A stretch of 44,812 bases of DNA, taken from Sporomusaceae bacterium UBA7701 (GTDB lineage: Bacteria; Bacillota; Negativicutes; Sporomusales; UBA7701). Under the pieces are notes generated by a model that worked only from the letters and a program-made list of their open reading frames with translations, had not been told where the DNA came from and did no database searches. Below, in pieces: positions 32,211-40,265 of the stretch. Position numbers and translations under genes: made by a program. The stretch covers positions 48,426 through 93,237 of the forward strand of contig DLGF01000017.1 of NCBI GenBank assembly GCA_002482545.1. The letters are read 5' to 3'. How positions within the stretch are numbered: the first letter of the stretch is position 1; each line of letters opens with the position of its first letter.

Positions 32211-32240
32211 TTGACAATATCCCCCCTAGGGGGATATTCT
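32211..32240 (+). promoter_or_regulatory. csoR promoter with CsoR-type operator
   Basis: TTGACA (32211-32216), 18 bases, TATTCT (32235-32240). The spacer is filled by the palindrome AATATCCCCC-CTA-GGGGGATATT (32216-32238). A C-tract/G-tract palindrome between -35 and -10 is the known architecture of CsoR operators, so the gene is probably copper-inducible and autoregulated. Confidence 0.75.
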
Positions 32241-32257
32241 GAGGATGGAGGGATAAC

Positions 32258-32533
32258 ATGGAACATCACGGACATACCCGCCAAAAGCAAGTCATGAATA
32301 GGCTGGCCAGAATTGAGGGGCATGTCAGGGCGGTCAAGGAAATGGTTGCGGAAGGCCGTGATTGCCCGGACGTGCTACTCCAGATAGCGGCCATCCGCAA
32401 AGCCATCGACAACACGGCCAAGGTCGTCCTGCAGGACCATCTCGAACACTGCCTTGTCCATGCGGTCAGCGAAGGACAGGAAGCGGAGGCTCTGCGAAAG
32501 CTCCAGGAGGCTCTGGATCGCTACCTGAGATAG
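32258..32533 (+). CDS. csoR: CsoR family copper-sensing repressor
   Basis: 91 residues, all helical DUF156/CsoR fold. The Cu(I) ligands of CsoR occur at exactly the expected numbers: C36 (GRDCPDV), H61 and C65 (DHLEHC). The N-terminus MEHHGHTRQK is His-rich. Apo-CsoR represses its operator, and Cu(I) binding releases it. The promoter carries a matching palindrome. The usual partners (CopA ATPase, CopZ) are absent; only a small membrane protein follows. Confidence 0.88.
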   Translation: MEHHGHTRQKQVMNRLARIEGHVRAVKEMVAEGRDCPDVLLQIAAIRKAIDNTAKVVLQDHLEHCLVHAVSEGQEAEALRKLQEALDRYLR

Positions 32534-32548
32534 ATTGGAGGGATTGCA

Positions 32549-32752
32549 GTGAAAAGTTTCTGGGTGCTTGTGGCCCTGCTTGCAACCCCGGCCGTTTGTT
32601 TCGCCCACTCGGGAGCGGTTGCCAGGGTGGTCTTGAACTACATCCCGTTGCTCCTAGCAATCGTTCCCCTTGCAAGTTCTGGAGCCTCCAAGGTTGCGAC
32701 GCGCTGCAAGAATTTGTGGAAGAAAACGAAACGGCGGCAGCAGAGCGGCTGA
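32549..32752 (+). CDS. small membrane or secreted protein downstream of csoR
   Basis: 67 residues, GTG start with GGAGGG seven bases upstream. The N-terminus MKSFWVLVALLATPAVCFAHSG looks like a signal peptide (possible cleavage after CFA), followed by a second hydrophobic stretch (VVLNYIPLLLAIVPLASSG) and a basic tail. It follows csoR by 15 bases and is closed by a strong terminator, so it is probably part of a copper-responsive operon. No family recognised. A role in copper handling is only inference. Confidence 0.55.
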   Translation: MKSFWVLVALLATPAVCFAHSGAVARVVLNYIPLLLAIVPLASSGASKVATRCKNLWKKTKRRQQSG

Positions 32753-32783
32753 AGCTCTTTCGTTGGAAACAAAGCCGCTACCA

Positions 32784-32823
32784 AAAGCCCCCTCCTTGCT
32801 AATCAAGGCAAGGAGGGGGCTTT
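32784..32823 (+). terminator. terminator of the csoR operon
   Basis: A perfect 16-base stem (32784-32799 with 32808-32823), AAAGCCCCCTCCTTGC on the left arm, and an 8-base loop. It shares CCCTCCTTGC/GCAAGGAGGG with the terminator of repeat copy K upstream of csoR. Confidence 0.85.
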
Positions 32824-32835
32824 GTTGTTCGTCTG

Positions 32836-33134
32836 GTGAGCTCGAAGTCAACGGGGAGACCACCGTTCAGTTCAGCCGGGAAACCAGCCACCGGCTGCTC
32901 TTCCTGCTCTTCTCGGAATCCTTGCGGCATCGAAAAGATGGATTTTACATATCTGAGTGTGACGGAGTCGTTCGGCGTGGTGGAGTTGTTCGAAGTCTCG
33001 TTGCTGGGCTTGGCTCTGCTACCCATGCGCATGAAGGAGGGGTCTGGTTGTCGTGGCAAGTATCTGCCGGCCCTGGACCTGGCGAAAGCGTCATCCGTCA
33101 TTTGATGCAAGGGGATGGTTTGGCGGCGGAATGA
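32836..33134. other. region with overlapping open frames on both strands, no gene assigned
   Basis: Between the csoR terminator and the next one, + strand frames end at 33105 and 33134 and a - strand frame runs 33110 to 32799, all open for about 90-100 codons. None has a convincing ribosome-binding site or recognisable family. The + strand terminator at 33144 suggests that something on this strand ends here. It may be a degraded gene. Confidence 0.3.
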
Positions 33135-33143
33135 GTTTCGGTT

Positions 33144-33175
33144 CCCCGGTCTCTGAACGAGGCCGGGGCATTTTT
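33144..33175 (+). terminator. intrinsic terminator
   Basis: CCCCGG (33144-33149) pairs with CCGGGG (33163-33168), followed by CATTTTTATTTC. Confidence 0.6.
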
Positions 33176-33206
33176 ATTTCAGGGCTTTTTTCCTCTTTTT
33201 TGGTTA

Positions 33207-34214
33207 TCATTGCTGAAGAGCCAGCTCCCGCCGGTTAGCCGCCAAGGGCGATTGTTCCATCCAGCCGCGCTTAATCAAGAGCTGGAGGCCATCTTCCCCG
33301 TACTGCATAACTTCCATCATTAGCCTGGCATAATCGATATGAAGGTCGACGCGGGTGCTGCTGGACATTCCCCAGCCGTACATTTTCGTAACATAGCTGG
33401 AGATAGTCGTGGCGTGAAACAACATGAGCTTATCAGAAAAGGGCGATACAGTAGATTCCGTTACATCAAGATCCCATGCGGTAGATGCCTGCAGGTCATT
33501 TTTTATCAACGCGTCGGAAAAGGCGACAATATGTTTTTTCGCGATGTCCATCCCCCGCAAGAAGTAATCGCAGAGTGTATCGTCGCGAACGACCTGGCTA
33601 AAGCCAGTCAGTAGGCACTTAGTGACGGTGGCAAGATCAATGCCTACATGGAGTAGGCCAATCTCTATTCCATTAAGCATTCGATTAGTTCCCAGAATAC
33701 TCCCCAAAAAACTCGGGGATTCTACAAACTCAGCTTGGGTCGGGGTTGGGATATGTGGTGGCTTGATAAGCAGCCCCTTGGCGAGAAGTACCCGAGAAAC
33801 TTCGTTATCCAGCTTGATCGACAAGTCAATGGCCTGTTCGAAAAATTTGCGTGTATCTTCCCTGCTCGCAGTGGAAAAAGACATGCCATAGTTCAACGTC
33901 TCCTGCTGGGTACGATGCTTCAGATAGTAGAGCATGAATGAATCAGAGAAAAGGCGGGGCGCGTTCAGAACTACATCTGTTGCGGTAAACCCGACGGGAA
34001 AAGCCATCGACTCGGTGCTCATCACTTGGCGAGAGGCCTTTAGATTGTTCTGGGTATACTGCAACGCCAGGTTTACGACAGGCTTGATATCGGTATCTTG
34101 AACACTCTTGGCAAAGTAGGTTAACACCTGCTCGGCCAGAGTGTCAGTTACATAGTGATACCACAAGCTCCCAATCTCCACCGACGAAAGCCTGGTAAAA
34201 TTTAGATGATCCAT
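33207..34214 (-). CDS. DUF3231 (CotF-like, ferritin-fold) family protein
   Basis: 335 residues with AAGGAGG upstream of the ATG on the - strand. Two tandem helical repeats of about 165 residues: the first around SLWYHYVTDTLAEQVLTYFAK, the second around IGLLHVGIDLATVTKCLLTGF. This is typical of DUF3231 proteins in spore-formers, which are related to the spore coat protein CotF and adopt ferritin-like bundles. A spore or stationary-phase role is likely but unproven. It stands alone, with no operon partner. Confidence 0.78.
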   Translation of the reverse strand: MDHLNFTRLSSVEIGSLWYHYVTDTLAEQVLTYFAKSVQDTDIKPVVNLALQYTQNNLKASRQVMSTESMAFPVGFTATDVVLNAPRLFSDSFMLYYLKHRTQQETLNYGMSFSTASREDTRKFFEQAIDLSIKLDNEVSRVLLAKGLLIKPPHIPTPTQAEFVESPSFLGSILGTNRMLNGIEIGLLHVGIDLATVTKCLLTGFSQVVRDDTLCDYFLRGMDIAKKHIVAFSDALIKNDLQASTAWDLDVTESTVSPFSDKLMLFHATTISSYVTKMYGWGMSSSTRVDLHIDYARLMMEVMQYGEDGLQLLIKRGWMEQSPLAANRRELALQQ

Positions 34215-34289
34215 AGCAATCCTCCTTGTGATTTATTGAAATAGGATTTGCTTTCAACGCTCTTAATATGCTGTAGAGGCATTCGCCAT

Positions 34290-34530
34290 GGTTAAGTCGT
34301 GGTGTCTCATATGTTGCCGATATTAGCACGGCGCTTTGGTGCGGGGTTCCCGCGACGCCCGGAGAGGGCAATACCCCAGCAGGAGAGCCGTCTCTGCGAT
34401 TGCGGGGCGGAGCATTTGCCGCAGCATATAGTTTTGTCAGCAATGAGAGCGTCAGCTGATGGCTGTTTCCTTAAGAGGGAGGTAGCAAAAAGTGCTGCTT
34501 GTAATCAGGATGGACTGGGCCTGTATTGCG
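34290..34530. other. GC-rich, hairpin-rich block in an intergenic region
   Basis: The 469-base gap 34215-34683 contains a GC-rich block with several local hairpins (GCGGGGTTCCCGC; GCCCGGAGAGGGC; GCAGGAGAGCCGTCTCTGC enclosed by CCCC/GGGG), followed by an extremely AT-rich stretch (34531-34670). No gene is supported. It could encode a structured RNA or leader for either neighbour. Confidence 0.35.
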
Positions 34531-34683
34531 ATTAAAAATATTAATTAGTTGCCAAAATTATTTTAAAAGAGTAAAATATATATAGGAATATAATTTAAAA
34601 AATTATACATATTAAAAGTAAATCCTAAAAAAATTAAAAATTGCGACATTGTGGTATGCTGATTTTTACAGAGGAGGCCTTTT

Positions 34684-35691
34684 GTGACTGCGTATAAATT
34701 TGAAACCAAATTGAAAAACAATGATAATACCTTTAAGGAACTTTTCCAACGGCATCCTGCCAATCCGATTTTGACTGCTAAGAACTGGTCGTATCCCGTG
34801 AACACCGTGTTCAATCCGGGGGCGACTATTTTTCACAGCCGAGTCTTGCTGCTTGCCAGGGTGGAGGATCGAAGAGGGTTTTCCCACCTCACCAAGGCCA
34901 TTAGTGAAGATGGCGTGACTAACTGGCAGATTGACGATGCGCCGACCCTGGAGCCGGACCCGGATAATTATCCGGAAGAGCTTTGGGGGATTGAAGATCC
35001 GCGGATTACCTGGCTGGCTGAATTGGGAAAGTGGGCAATTACCTACACGGCCTATTCGCGCGGTGGCCCGCTCGTGGCCATGGCATTGACGGACGATTTT
35101 GTAAAATTTGACCGGCGTGGGCCGGTCATGCCGCCGGAAGACAAGGACGCTGCGCTGTTTCCGCGGCGGATCAACGGGAAATGGGCGCTTATCCACCGGC
35201 CGATTGCTGCCAACTATGTCCCGGGGGCCCATATCTGGCTGTCATATTCCGACGATTTGGCGCATTGGGGTGACCGCAGCGTATTGATGCACGCCCGCCG
35301 CGGTGCGTGGTGGGACGGCGGAAAGATCGGTCTTGCCGCGCCACCGCTCGAAACCGCTGAAGGATGGCTCCTCTTTTACCATGGAGTAAAAAAGACCGCC
35401 TCCGGGTCAATTTATCGGCTAGGGTTGGCACTGCTTGATCTTGAAGATCCCCATAAAGTGAGGCACCGGAGCGATGAATGGGTCTTTGGACCGACCGAGC
35501 GGTACGAACGGGAGGGGGACGTTGATGATGTGGTTTTTCCCAGCGGTTTGGTGCTGGACGATAAGACCGGCCTGCTGAAAATGTATTATGGAGGAGCGGA
35601 TTCCTGCATAGCCATGGCTACCGCTTCTCTGGGCGATTTGCTGGAATATATCCGGAAATGCCCTGAATCGAAAAATGAAGCTCTTTATTGA
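34684..35691 (+). CDS. GH130 family glycoside phosphorylase (mannoside-type)
   Basis: 335 residues, GTG start behind GAGGAGG. A five-bladed propeller protein of GH130: FNPGATIFHSRVLLLARVEDRRG near the N-terminus, the catalytic Asp105 in GIEDPRIT, the phosphate-site region ALIHRPI and MYYGGADSCIAMA at the end. GH130 enzymes phosphorolyse beta-mannosides (for example beta-1,4-mannosyl-glucose or beta-1,2-mannobiose), releasing mannose 1-phosphate. First gene of a four-gene cluster with a GT4 enzyme and ManC, which fits cycling of mannose 1-phosphate. Exact linkage cannot be read from sequence. Confidence 0.87.
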   Translation: MTAYKFETKLKNNDNTFKELFQRHPANPILTAKNWSYPVNTVFNPGATIFHSRVLLLARVEDRRGFSHLTKAISEDGVTNWQIDDAPTLEPDPDNYPEELWGIEDPRITWLAELGKWAITYTAYSRGGPLVAMALTDDFVKFDRRGPVMPPEDKDAALFPRRINGKWALIHRPIAANYVPGAHIWLSYSDDLAHWGDRSVLMHARRGAWWDGGKIGLAAPPLETAEGWLLFYHGVKKTASGSIYRLGLALLDLEDPHKVRHRSDEWVFGPTERYEREGDVDDVVFPSGLVLDDKTGLLKMYYGGADSCIAMATASLGDLLEYIRKCPESKNEALY

Positions 35692-35722
35692 TCCTAGAAT
35701 CAAGAAAGTTAGGAGTAACAAG

Positions 35723-36886
35723 ATGAACGAGCGGAGAAATGTCGCCTTCTTGAGTACTTATCCCCCCCGCGAATGCGGCTTGGCCACATTTACAGAAGAT
35801 CTGGTGAACGAGGTAACCAAAATAGCGTTAGTCCGGCCATACGTTATTGCCGTGACCAATACTGAAGAATATGAAGACCTGCGGGTGGTATGCAAACTAA
35901 GTCAGCATGACCGCGAGAGCTATCTGCGGACCGCCCATTGGGTAAACAGCTATATCGATTTGCTGGTTATCGAGCATGAATACGGAATATTCGGTGGAGA
36001 ATGCGGCGAATACATCATCGATTTGGTCAAGAAGCTGAAGATTCCTTTTATTGTCACTACCCACACGGTGCTGGAAGAACCATCTACCAAGCAACGGGCG
36101 GTTTTACGGGAACTTGGGCAACTGAGCGCGAAGCTTGTAACGATGGCTGAAAGCTCCGTGCCAATATTGTCCGGAACATACGGCATTGATGCTGCTAAGA
36201 TAGTGGTTATTCCCCACGGGGTTCCGAACCTGCTTGTCGGGTCGCGGGAAAAGTTGAAAACCGCTCATGGGTTAAAGAGTAAACAGGTCATCAGCAGCTT
36301 TGGCCTCCTCAGCCCGGCCAAGGGGATCGAGTATGGCATCGAAGCGGTCGCGAAAGTCGGGGCAGATTTCGCTAATGTGGTGTATCTTATTCTGGGCAAA
36401 ACGCATCCCTGTGTTAAACAGGGAACGGGCGAAAGCTACCGGCAGAGCCTCATAGATCTGGCGGAAGGCCTCGGGGTGCGGGATAACGTCCGGTTTGTCG
36501 ACAAGTATCTGACCAAAGAAGAAGTGATAAAATATCTGCACTTGTCCGATATCTATCTGACGCCCTATCTCTCGAAAGAGCAGGCGGTCAGCGGAACACT
36601 GGCCTACGCGGTCGGCTGCGGCCGGGTCGTCGTATCTACTCCGTACCGCTACGCCCGGGAGATGTTGAGTGAAGGCAGAGGAGTGCTGGCTGAATTCAGG
36701 GACTCCGACTCGTTGGCTGAGGGCATCCGCCATATTCTCTGCAACCCTCTGCAGAAAAAAGAGATGGAGATGAAAACTTTGGCAGTTGGTCAGATGATGA
36801 GCTGGAGCAATGTCGCGGGACGTTATACCCAGTTGTTTATAAGTATTATGGAAGAATTCCGCCCGGACGGGGCGCTGGCGGGATAA
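35723..36886 (+). CDS. GT4 family glycosyltransferase
   Basis: 387 residues from ATG 35723 (AGGAG seven bases before; an in-frame ATG at 35675 would overlap the GH130 gene). The start NVAFLSTYPPRECGLATFTEDL and the C-terminal nucleotide-sugar site around DIYLTPYLSKEQAVSGTLAYAVGCG mark a GT-B fold, GT4 retaining enzyme, usually GDP-mannose- or UDP-sugar-dependent. With ManC two genes downstream, GDP-mannose is the likely donor. Its stop abuts the next ATG. Confidence 0.83.
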   Translation: MNERRNVAFLSTYPPRECGLATFTEDLVNEVTKIALVRPYVIAVTNTEEYEDLRVVCKLSQHDRESYLRTAHWVNSYIDLLVIEHEYGIFGGECGEYIIDLVKKLKIPFIVTTHTVLEEPSTKQRAVLRELGQLSAKLVTMAESSVPILSGTYGIDAAKIVVIPHGVPNLLVGSREKLKTAHGLKSKQVISSFGLLSPAKGIEYGIEAVAKVGADFANVVYLILGKTHPCVKQGTGESYRQSLIDLAEGLGVRDNVRFVDKYLTKEEVIKYLHLSDIYLTPYLSKEQAVSGTLAYAVGCGRVVVSTPYRYAREMLSEGRGVLAEFRDSDSLAEGIRHILCNPLQKKEMEMKTLAVGQMMSWSNVAGRYTQLFISIMEEFRPDGALAG

Positions 36887-37948
36887 ATGAATCAACTTAC
36901 AAAACCTTTTGATGATGCCCATATCTTCCGGATGACCGATGACACGGGAATGTTCCAGCACGCGCGATTCAGTGTCCCGGATCTGTTGGAAGGGTATACG
37001 ACCGACGACAACGTCAGGGCGCTGATCATGGCGGTGATGCTTTACGAGAAGCTACAGAAGCCCGGTTACCTCGCCCTGGTTTACCGCTATCTGGGTTTCG
37101 TCCTGTATGCCCAGAATGAAACCGGCCGGTTCCGTAATTTCATGACCTACGACCGGCAGTTTACGGAAAAAGAGGGGTCGGAGGATTGTTTCGGGCGCTG
37201 CCTGTGGGCTCTCGGATATACTCAGGCATCTCCCGCTATGCCCGCCGGAATAAAAGAAGCGTGTAGCGGCGCTGTCAAGCGCGCCTTGCCCGCTATCCAA
37301 TCCCTTACCGCCTCGCGCGGCCAAGCGTATGCCCTGATCGGTCTTAGTTTTAGCGACAGCCCAGCGGTCGATTTTCTTATTTGCGAACTGGCTGATTCGC
37401 TTTACGACCACTTTGAACACTGCGCCGGAGAGAACTGGCAATGGTTTGAAGACAGCCTTACTTATGACAACGCGGTGTTGCCGTGGGCTTTATTCGCGGC
37501 GTACAGCCGTCTGGGGCAGGGCAGGCTACTTCGCGTGGCGCGGGAAAGCCTGTCCTTCCTTGATTTAGTCACTTTCCGCGACGGCTATTTCCGCCCGGTG
37601 GGCTGCAACGGATGGCTGAAGCGCGGCGCAGAGCCGGCGCAGTACGACGAGCAGCCTCTCGAAGCCTGCACCGCCACCCTGGCTCACCTGGCGGCGTATG
37701 AAGCAACCGGCGAATCAGCCATGGTGGAACTGGCCCGGAAGAGTTTCGGCTGGTATGGGGGCGACAACTCCTGTCGTGAAGACTTGATCGATAGCGAGAC
37801 GGGAGGATGCCGCGACGGCATCACGCCTGACGGCCTAAACCGCAATCAGGGGGCCGAAAGCATTGTCAGCTACTCGCTTGCAAGGCTGGCTTTGGCAAAA
37901 TACGAGACGGTTGCGGGCAGAGAGCGTTTAGCTCGCTGTTCGCGCTGA
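36887..37948 (+). CDS. glycosidase-like (alpha/alpha)6-barrel protein of the mannose cluster
   Basis: 353 residues; the ATG directly follows the GT4 stop, so translation is coupled. Repeated helical segments with aromatic and acidic clusters (TDDNVRALIMAVMLYEKL, WFEDSLTYDNAVLPWALFAA, LNRNQGAESIVSYSLARLAL) suggest an (alpha/alpha)6 toroid as in several glycosidase and mannosidase families. Homologues are often found next to, or fused with, GT4 enzymes and GH130 phosphorylases. Whether it is hydrolytic, a phosphorylase partner or a scaffold is unknown. Confidence 0.65.
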   Translation: MNQLTKPFDDAHIFRMTDDTGMFQHARFSVPDLLEGYTTDDNVRALIMAVMLYEKLQKPGYLALVYRYLGFVLYAQNETGRFRNFMTYDRQFTEKEGSEDCFGRCLWALGYTQASPAMPAGIKEACSGAVKRALPAIQSLTASRGQAYALIGLSFSDSPAVDFLICELADSLYDHFEHCAGENWQWFEDSLTYDNAVLPWALFAAYSRLGQGRLLRVARESLSFLDLVTFRDGYFRPVGCNGWLKRGAEPAQYDEQPLEACTATLAHLAAYEATGESAMVELARKSFGWYGGDNSCREDLIDSETGGCRDGITPDGLNRNQGAESIVSYSLARLALAKYETVAGRERLARCSR

Positions 37949-37977
37949 TACCGGACCAGGAAGGAACGTGATTCCCA

Positions 37978-39360
37978 ATGAAAGTAATCATTCTCGCGGG
38001 CGGCGGGGGTACCCGCCTGTTTCCGCTTTCCCGCACGCGGTTCCCCAAGCAGTTTCTAAAGTTGAACGGCGACAAGTCGCTCTTAGCGCAGACGATAGAG
38101 CGCTTCCGTCATTCTGTTGAATCTTCGGACATCATTGTCGTGACAAGTGAGGACTATGTTCACCATGTTAAGACCGAGCTTGCGGTTTCACGAGCAAAGG
38201 ACGCCCATATTCTGCTGGAGCCGGTGGCTCGCAACACGGCACCCGCCATCGCCTTCGCGGCAAGGTACTGTACCGAAGAGCTGGGGTGCGGGCCGGATGA
38301 GGTGCTGATCGTGACGCCGTCCGACCAGGTTATCTGCTCCGCGGAAATTTTTAAGGCTGACATACGGCAGGCAGTTGAGATGGCGGCCATGGATAAGGTC
38401 GTGACGCTCGGCGTAGCGCCCGACAGCCCGGAAACCGGCTACGGCTATATCCAGACCGGAAAACCCTTCGGCAGCGGTTTTCTTGTCGAAGCGTTCCGGG
38501 AGAAACCGGACAGGGAAACGGCAGAAATTTATCTGGAGAGCGGCGGATATTATTGGAACTCAGGCATGTTCGTCTTTACCATCGACCGGTTTATGGCTGA
38601 ACTAAAGGAACATCAGCCGGATATTCACAGCTTGGCCGATACGGGCTTTGCGGCGATGACGGAAAATTTCGCCGCGATGCCGAATATTTCGATTGATTAT
38701 GCCGTGACCGAAAAATCCAGCCAGGTTGTGATGTTGCCGCTCACGGCAAAGTGGAGCGACATCGGGTCCTGGGACGCCATTTATGATGTGCTGGGCAAGA
38801 ATACTGACGGCAATGCGGTCAAAGGCGACTGCATTCCGATTGATTGCTCAAATACACTGATGCTGGGAAGCAGCCGCCTGATCGCGGGCATCGGCCTAAA
38901 GGACTTGCTGGTAGTGGAGACGGACGACGTCATCCTGGTGGCGCAAAAAGGCGAGTCGCAGAAGGTCAAGGACCTGGTCAGCGGACTCAAGGCCAGCGGC
39001 CGGGCGGAAGCGGACGAGCATACGACGGTTTACCGGCCCTGGGGACTATATACCGTGCTGGGCTCAGGACCGGGCTACAAGATGAAGAAGATCGTCGTCA
39101 ATCCGGGTCAGGTACTTAGTCTGCAGATGCATTATCACCGCAGCGAGCACTGGATCGTCATCGGCGGCGCCGCGAAAGTGACCATCGGCGAGACCGAATC
39201 GATGGTGCATGAAAATGAAGGCGTGTTTGTGGCGCAGACCACAAAGCACCGGATCGAAAACCCCGGCAGGCTGCCGCTCGAAATCATCGAGGTGCAAAAC
39301 GGCAGCTATCTGGGTGAGGACGATATTGTGCGCTTCGAGGACAAATATGGCCGGGTCTAA
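37978..39360 (+). CDS. manC: mannose-1-phosphate guanylyltransferase / mannose-6-phosphate isomerase
   Basis: 460 residues, the bifunctional type II (AlgA/ManC) length. The nucleotidyltransferase signature LAGGGGTRLFPLSRTRFPKQ is at residues 6-25 and PSDQVI further on. The C-terminal cupin (about 345-455) RPWGLYTVLGSGPGYKMKKI with QMHYHRSEHW carries the isomerase metal ligands. It makes GDP-mannose from mannose 1-phosphate, which the GH130 enzyme would supply directly. AGGAACG precedes the ATG by several bases. Followed by the stump of a phosphomannomutase gene. Confidence 0.93.
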   Translation: MKVIILAGGGGTRLFPLSRTRFPKQFLKLNGDKSLLAQTIERFRHSVESSDIIVVTSEDYVHHVKTELAVSRAKDAHILLEPVARNTAPAIAFAARYCTEELGCGPDEVLIVTPSDQVICSAEIFKADIRQAVEMAAMDKVVTLGVAPDSPETGYGYIQTGKPFGSGFLVEAFREKPDRETAEIYLESGGYYWNSGMFVFTIDRFMAELKEHQPDIHSLADTGFAAMTENFAAMPNISIDYAVTEKSSQVVMLPLTAKWSDIGSWDAIYDVLGKNTDGNAVKGDCIPIDCSNTLMLGSSRLIAGIGLKDLLVVETDDVILVAQKGESQKVKDLVSGLKASGRAEADEHTTVYRPWGLYTVLGSGPGYKMKKIVVNPGQVLSLQMHYHRSEHWIVIGGAAKVTIGETESMVHENEGVFVAQTTKHRIENPGRLPLEIIEVQNGSYLGEDDIVRFEDKYGRV

Positions 39361-39385
39361 GGCTGGCCGAAAGAAGGATACGCCA

Positions 39386-39448
39386 ATGATCAAATTCGGT
39401 ACTGACGGCTGGGGCGAGGGATTGTTGGCGGCAGGGACTGGAGAATGA
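39386..39448 (+). pseudogene. truncated phosphomannomutase (manB-like) N-terminus
   Basis: A 20-codon frame starts MIKFGTDGWGEGLLAAGTGE and stops. MIKFGTDGW is the conserved opening of alpha-D-phosphohexomutases (phosphomannomutase, GlmM relatives), which continue with R and some 450 more residues. AAGAAGGA lies upstream with good spacing. The gene was apparently cut by a deletion just after codon 9; manB normally follows manC. Confidence 0.6.
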
Positions 39449-39478
39449 GGCATATTGGGCAGAAGGGAAAGTGATTTT

Positions 39479-39652
39479 ATGAGCATATCCTCAAATGGAA
39501 TGACGATTTACAGATTGAATCCCGATGAAATCGAGCGTTTTTTGACGGCTAAATATGGCGGAAAAATAGCGGCGGTAGATCCGGTCAAAATGGCGAAACA
39601 GAATCAGAGAATAGCCAAATTCAATGCGAAGTGTAAAGAACCAGATTTTTAA
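39479..39652 (+). CDS. hypothetical small protein
   Basis: 57 residues from ATG 39479 with AGAAGGGA ten bases upstream. MSISSNGMTIYRLNPDEIERFL, then a lysine-rich helical tail ending in KEPDF. No family recognised. It follows the manB stump and begins a run of small accessory genes. Confidence 0.45.
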   Translation: MSISSNGMTIYRLNPDEIERFLTAKYGGKIAAVDPVKMAKQNQRIAKFNAKCKEPDF

Positions 39653-39744
39653 GAGCTGATCTGGGAATGAAAGACTGACAATATTCTGCGGAAGATAGGA
39701 CGGGAAGAAATATTGAAGTCCTACCGAAACTGGAAGAAGGAGCT

Positions 39745-39915
39745 ATGGTGGAATTAGATGATCTTGTTATACAACCTAGGGTGAATGAAGAATATTGGCT
39801 TGAGATATACCGGAATGTTGCCCGCGCAGGCGTTAACAGAGCTCAGATAAAAAATCTGATGTTTGTGGGTAGTAAACTAAAAAAGGCCAGAATTGATGAA
39901 AAAAATTACCCCTAA
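39745..39915 (+). CDS. hypothetical small protein
   Basis: 56 residues, AGAAGGAG just upstream of the ATG. Mixed charged sequence (LEIYRNVARAGVNRAQIKNL), predicted helical. No family recognised. Codon usage and the strong ribosome-binding site favour a real gene. Confidence 0.5.
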   Translation: MVELDDLVIQPRVNEEYWLEIYRNVARAGVNRAQIKNLMFVGSKLKKARIDEKNYP

Positions 39916-39966
39916 GAGGAACGAAAAATAAGTATTGAGCTTGTTGGCTGCAAAGGGGGATAAGAC

Positions 39967-40194
39967 ATGTTTGCGATTTTACTCATCGGCTTTGTCGTGG
40001 GGGCGGCGCTGGGAAAGCTTATGCCGGGGCGCGGATTGGGAGTGGTCGGTGATCTTGCCGTGGGGATGCTTGGGGCTTACGCGGGTTCCCAGGTTAACAC
40101 GTGGGATTTGGCTGCTTATGGAATGGTTAGTTCTGGCGTTATGACGGCATTGGGAGCGGCCTTGGCACTGTGGACTTTTCGAATCCTTTTGTAA
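39967..40194 (+). CDS. GlsB/YeaQ/YmgE family membrane protein
   Basis: 75 residues with three hydrophobic helices and glycine-rich turns (GFVVGAALGKLMPGRGLGVVGDLAVGMLGAYAGS), typical of transglycosylase-associated proteins (PF04226). An AAAGGGGG ribosome-binding site precedes the ATG. Such proteins are often linked to envelope stress, but their molecular role is unknown. Confidence 0.78.
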   Translation: MFAILLIGFVVGAALGKLMPGRGLGVVGDLAVGMLGAYAGSQVNTWDLAAYGMVSSGVMTALGAALALWTFRILL

Positions 40195-40265
40195 GGTCCT
40201 TTTAGGAGAGGAACAAAATAAAATCGGGATTCGGTATGCAGTCTATTAATAAGGGAGATGAAATT

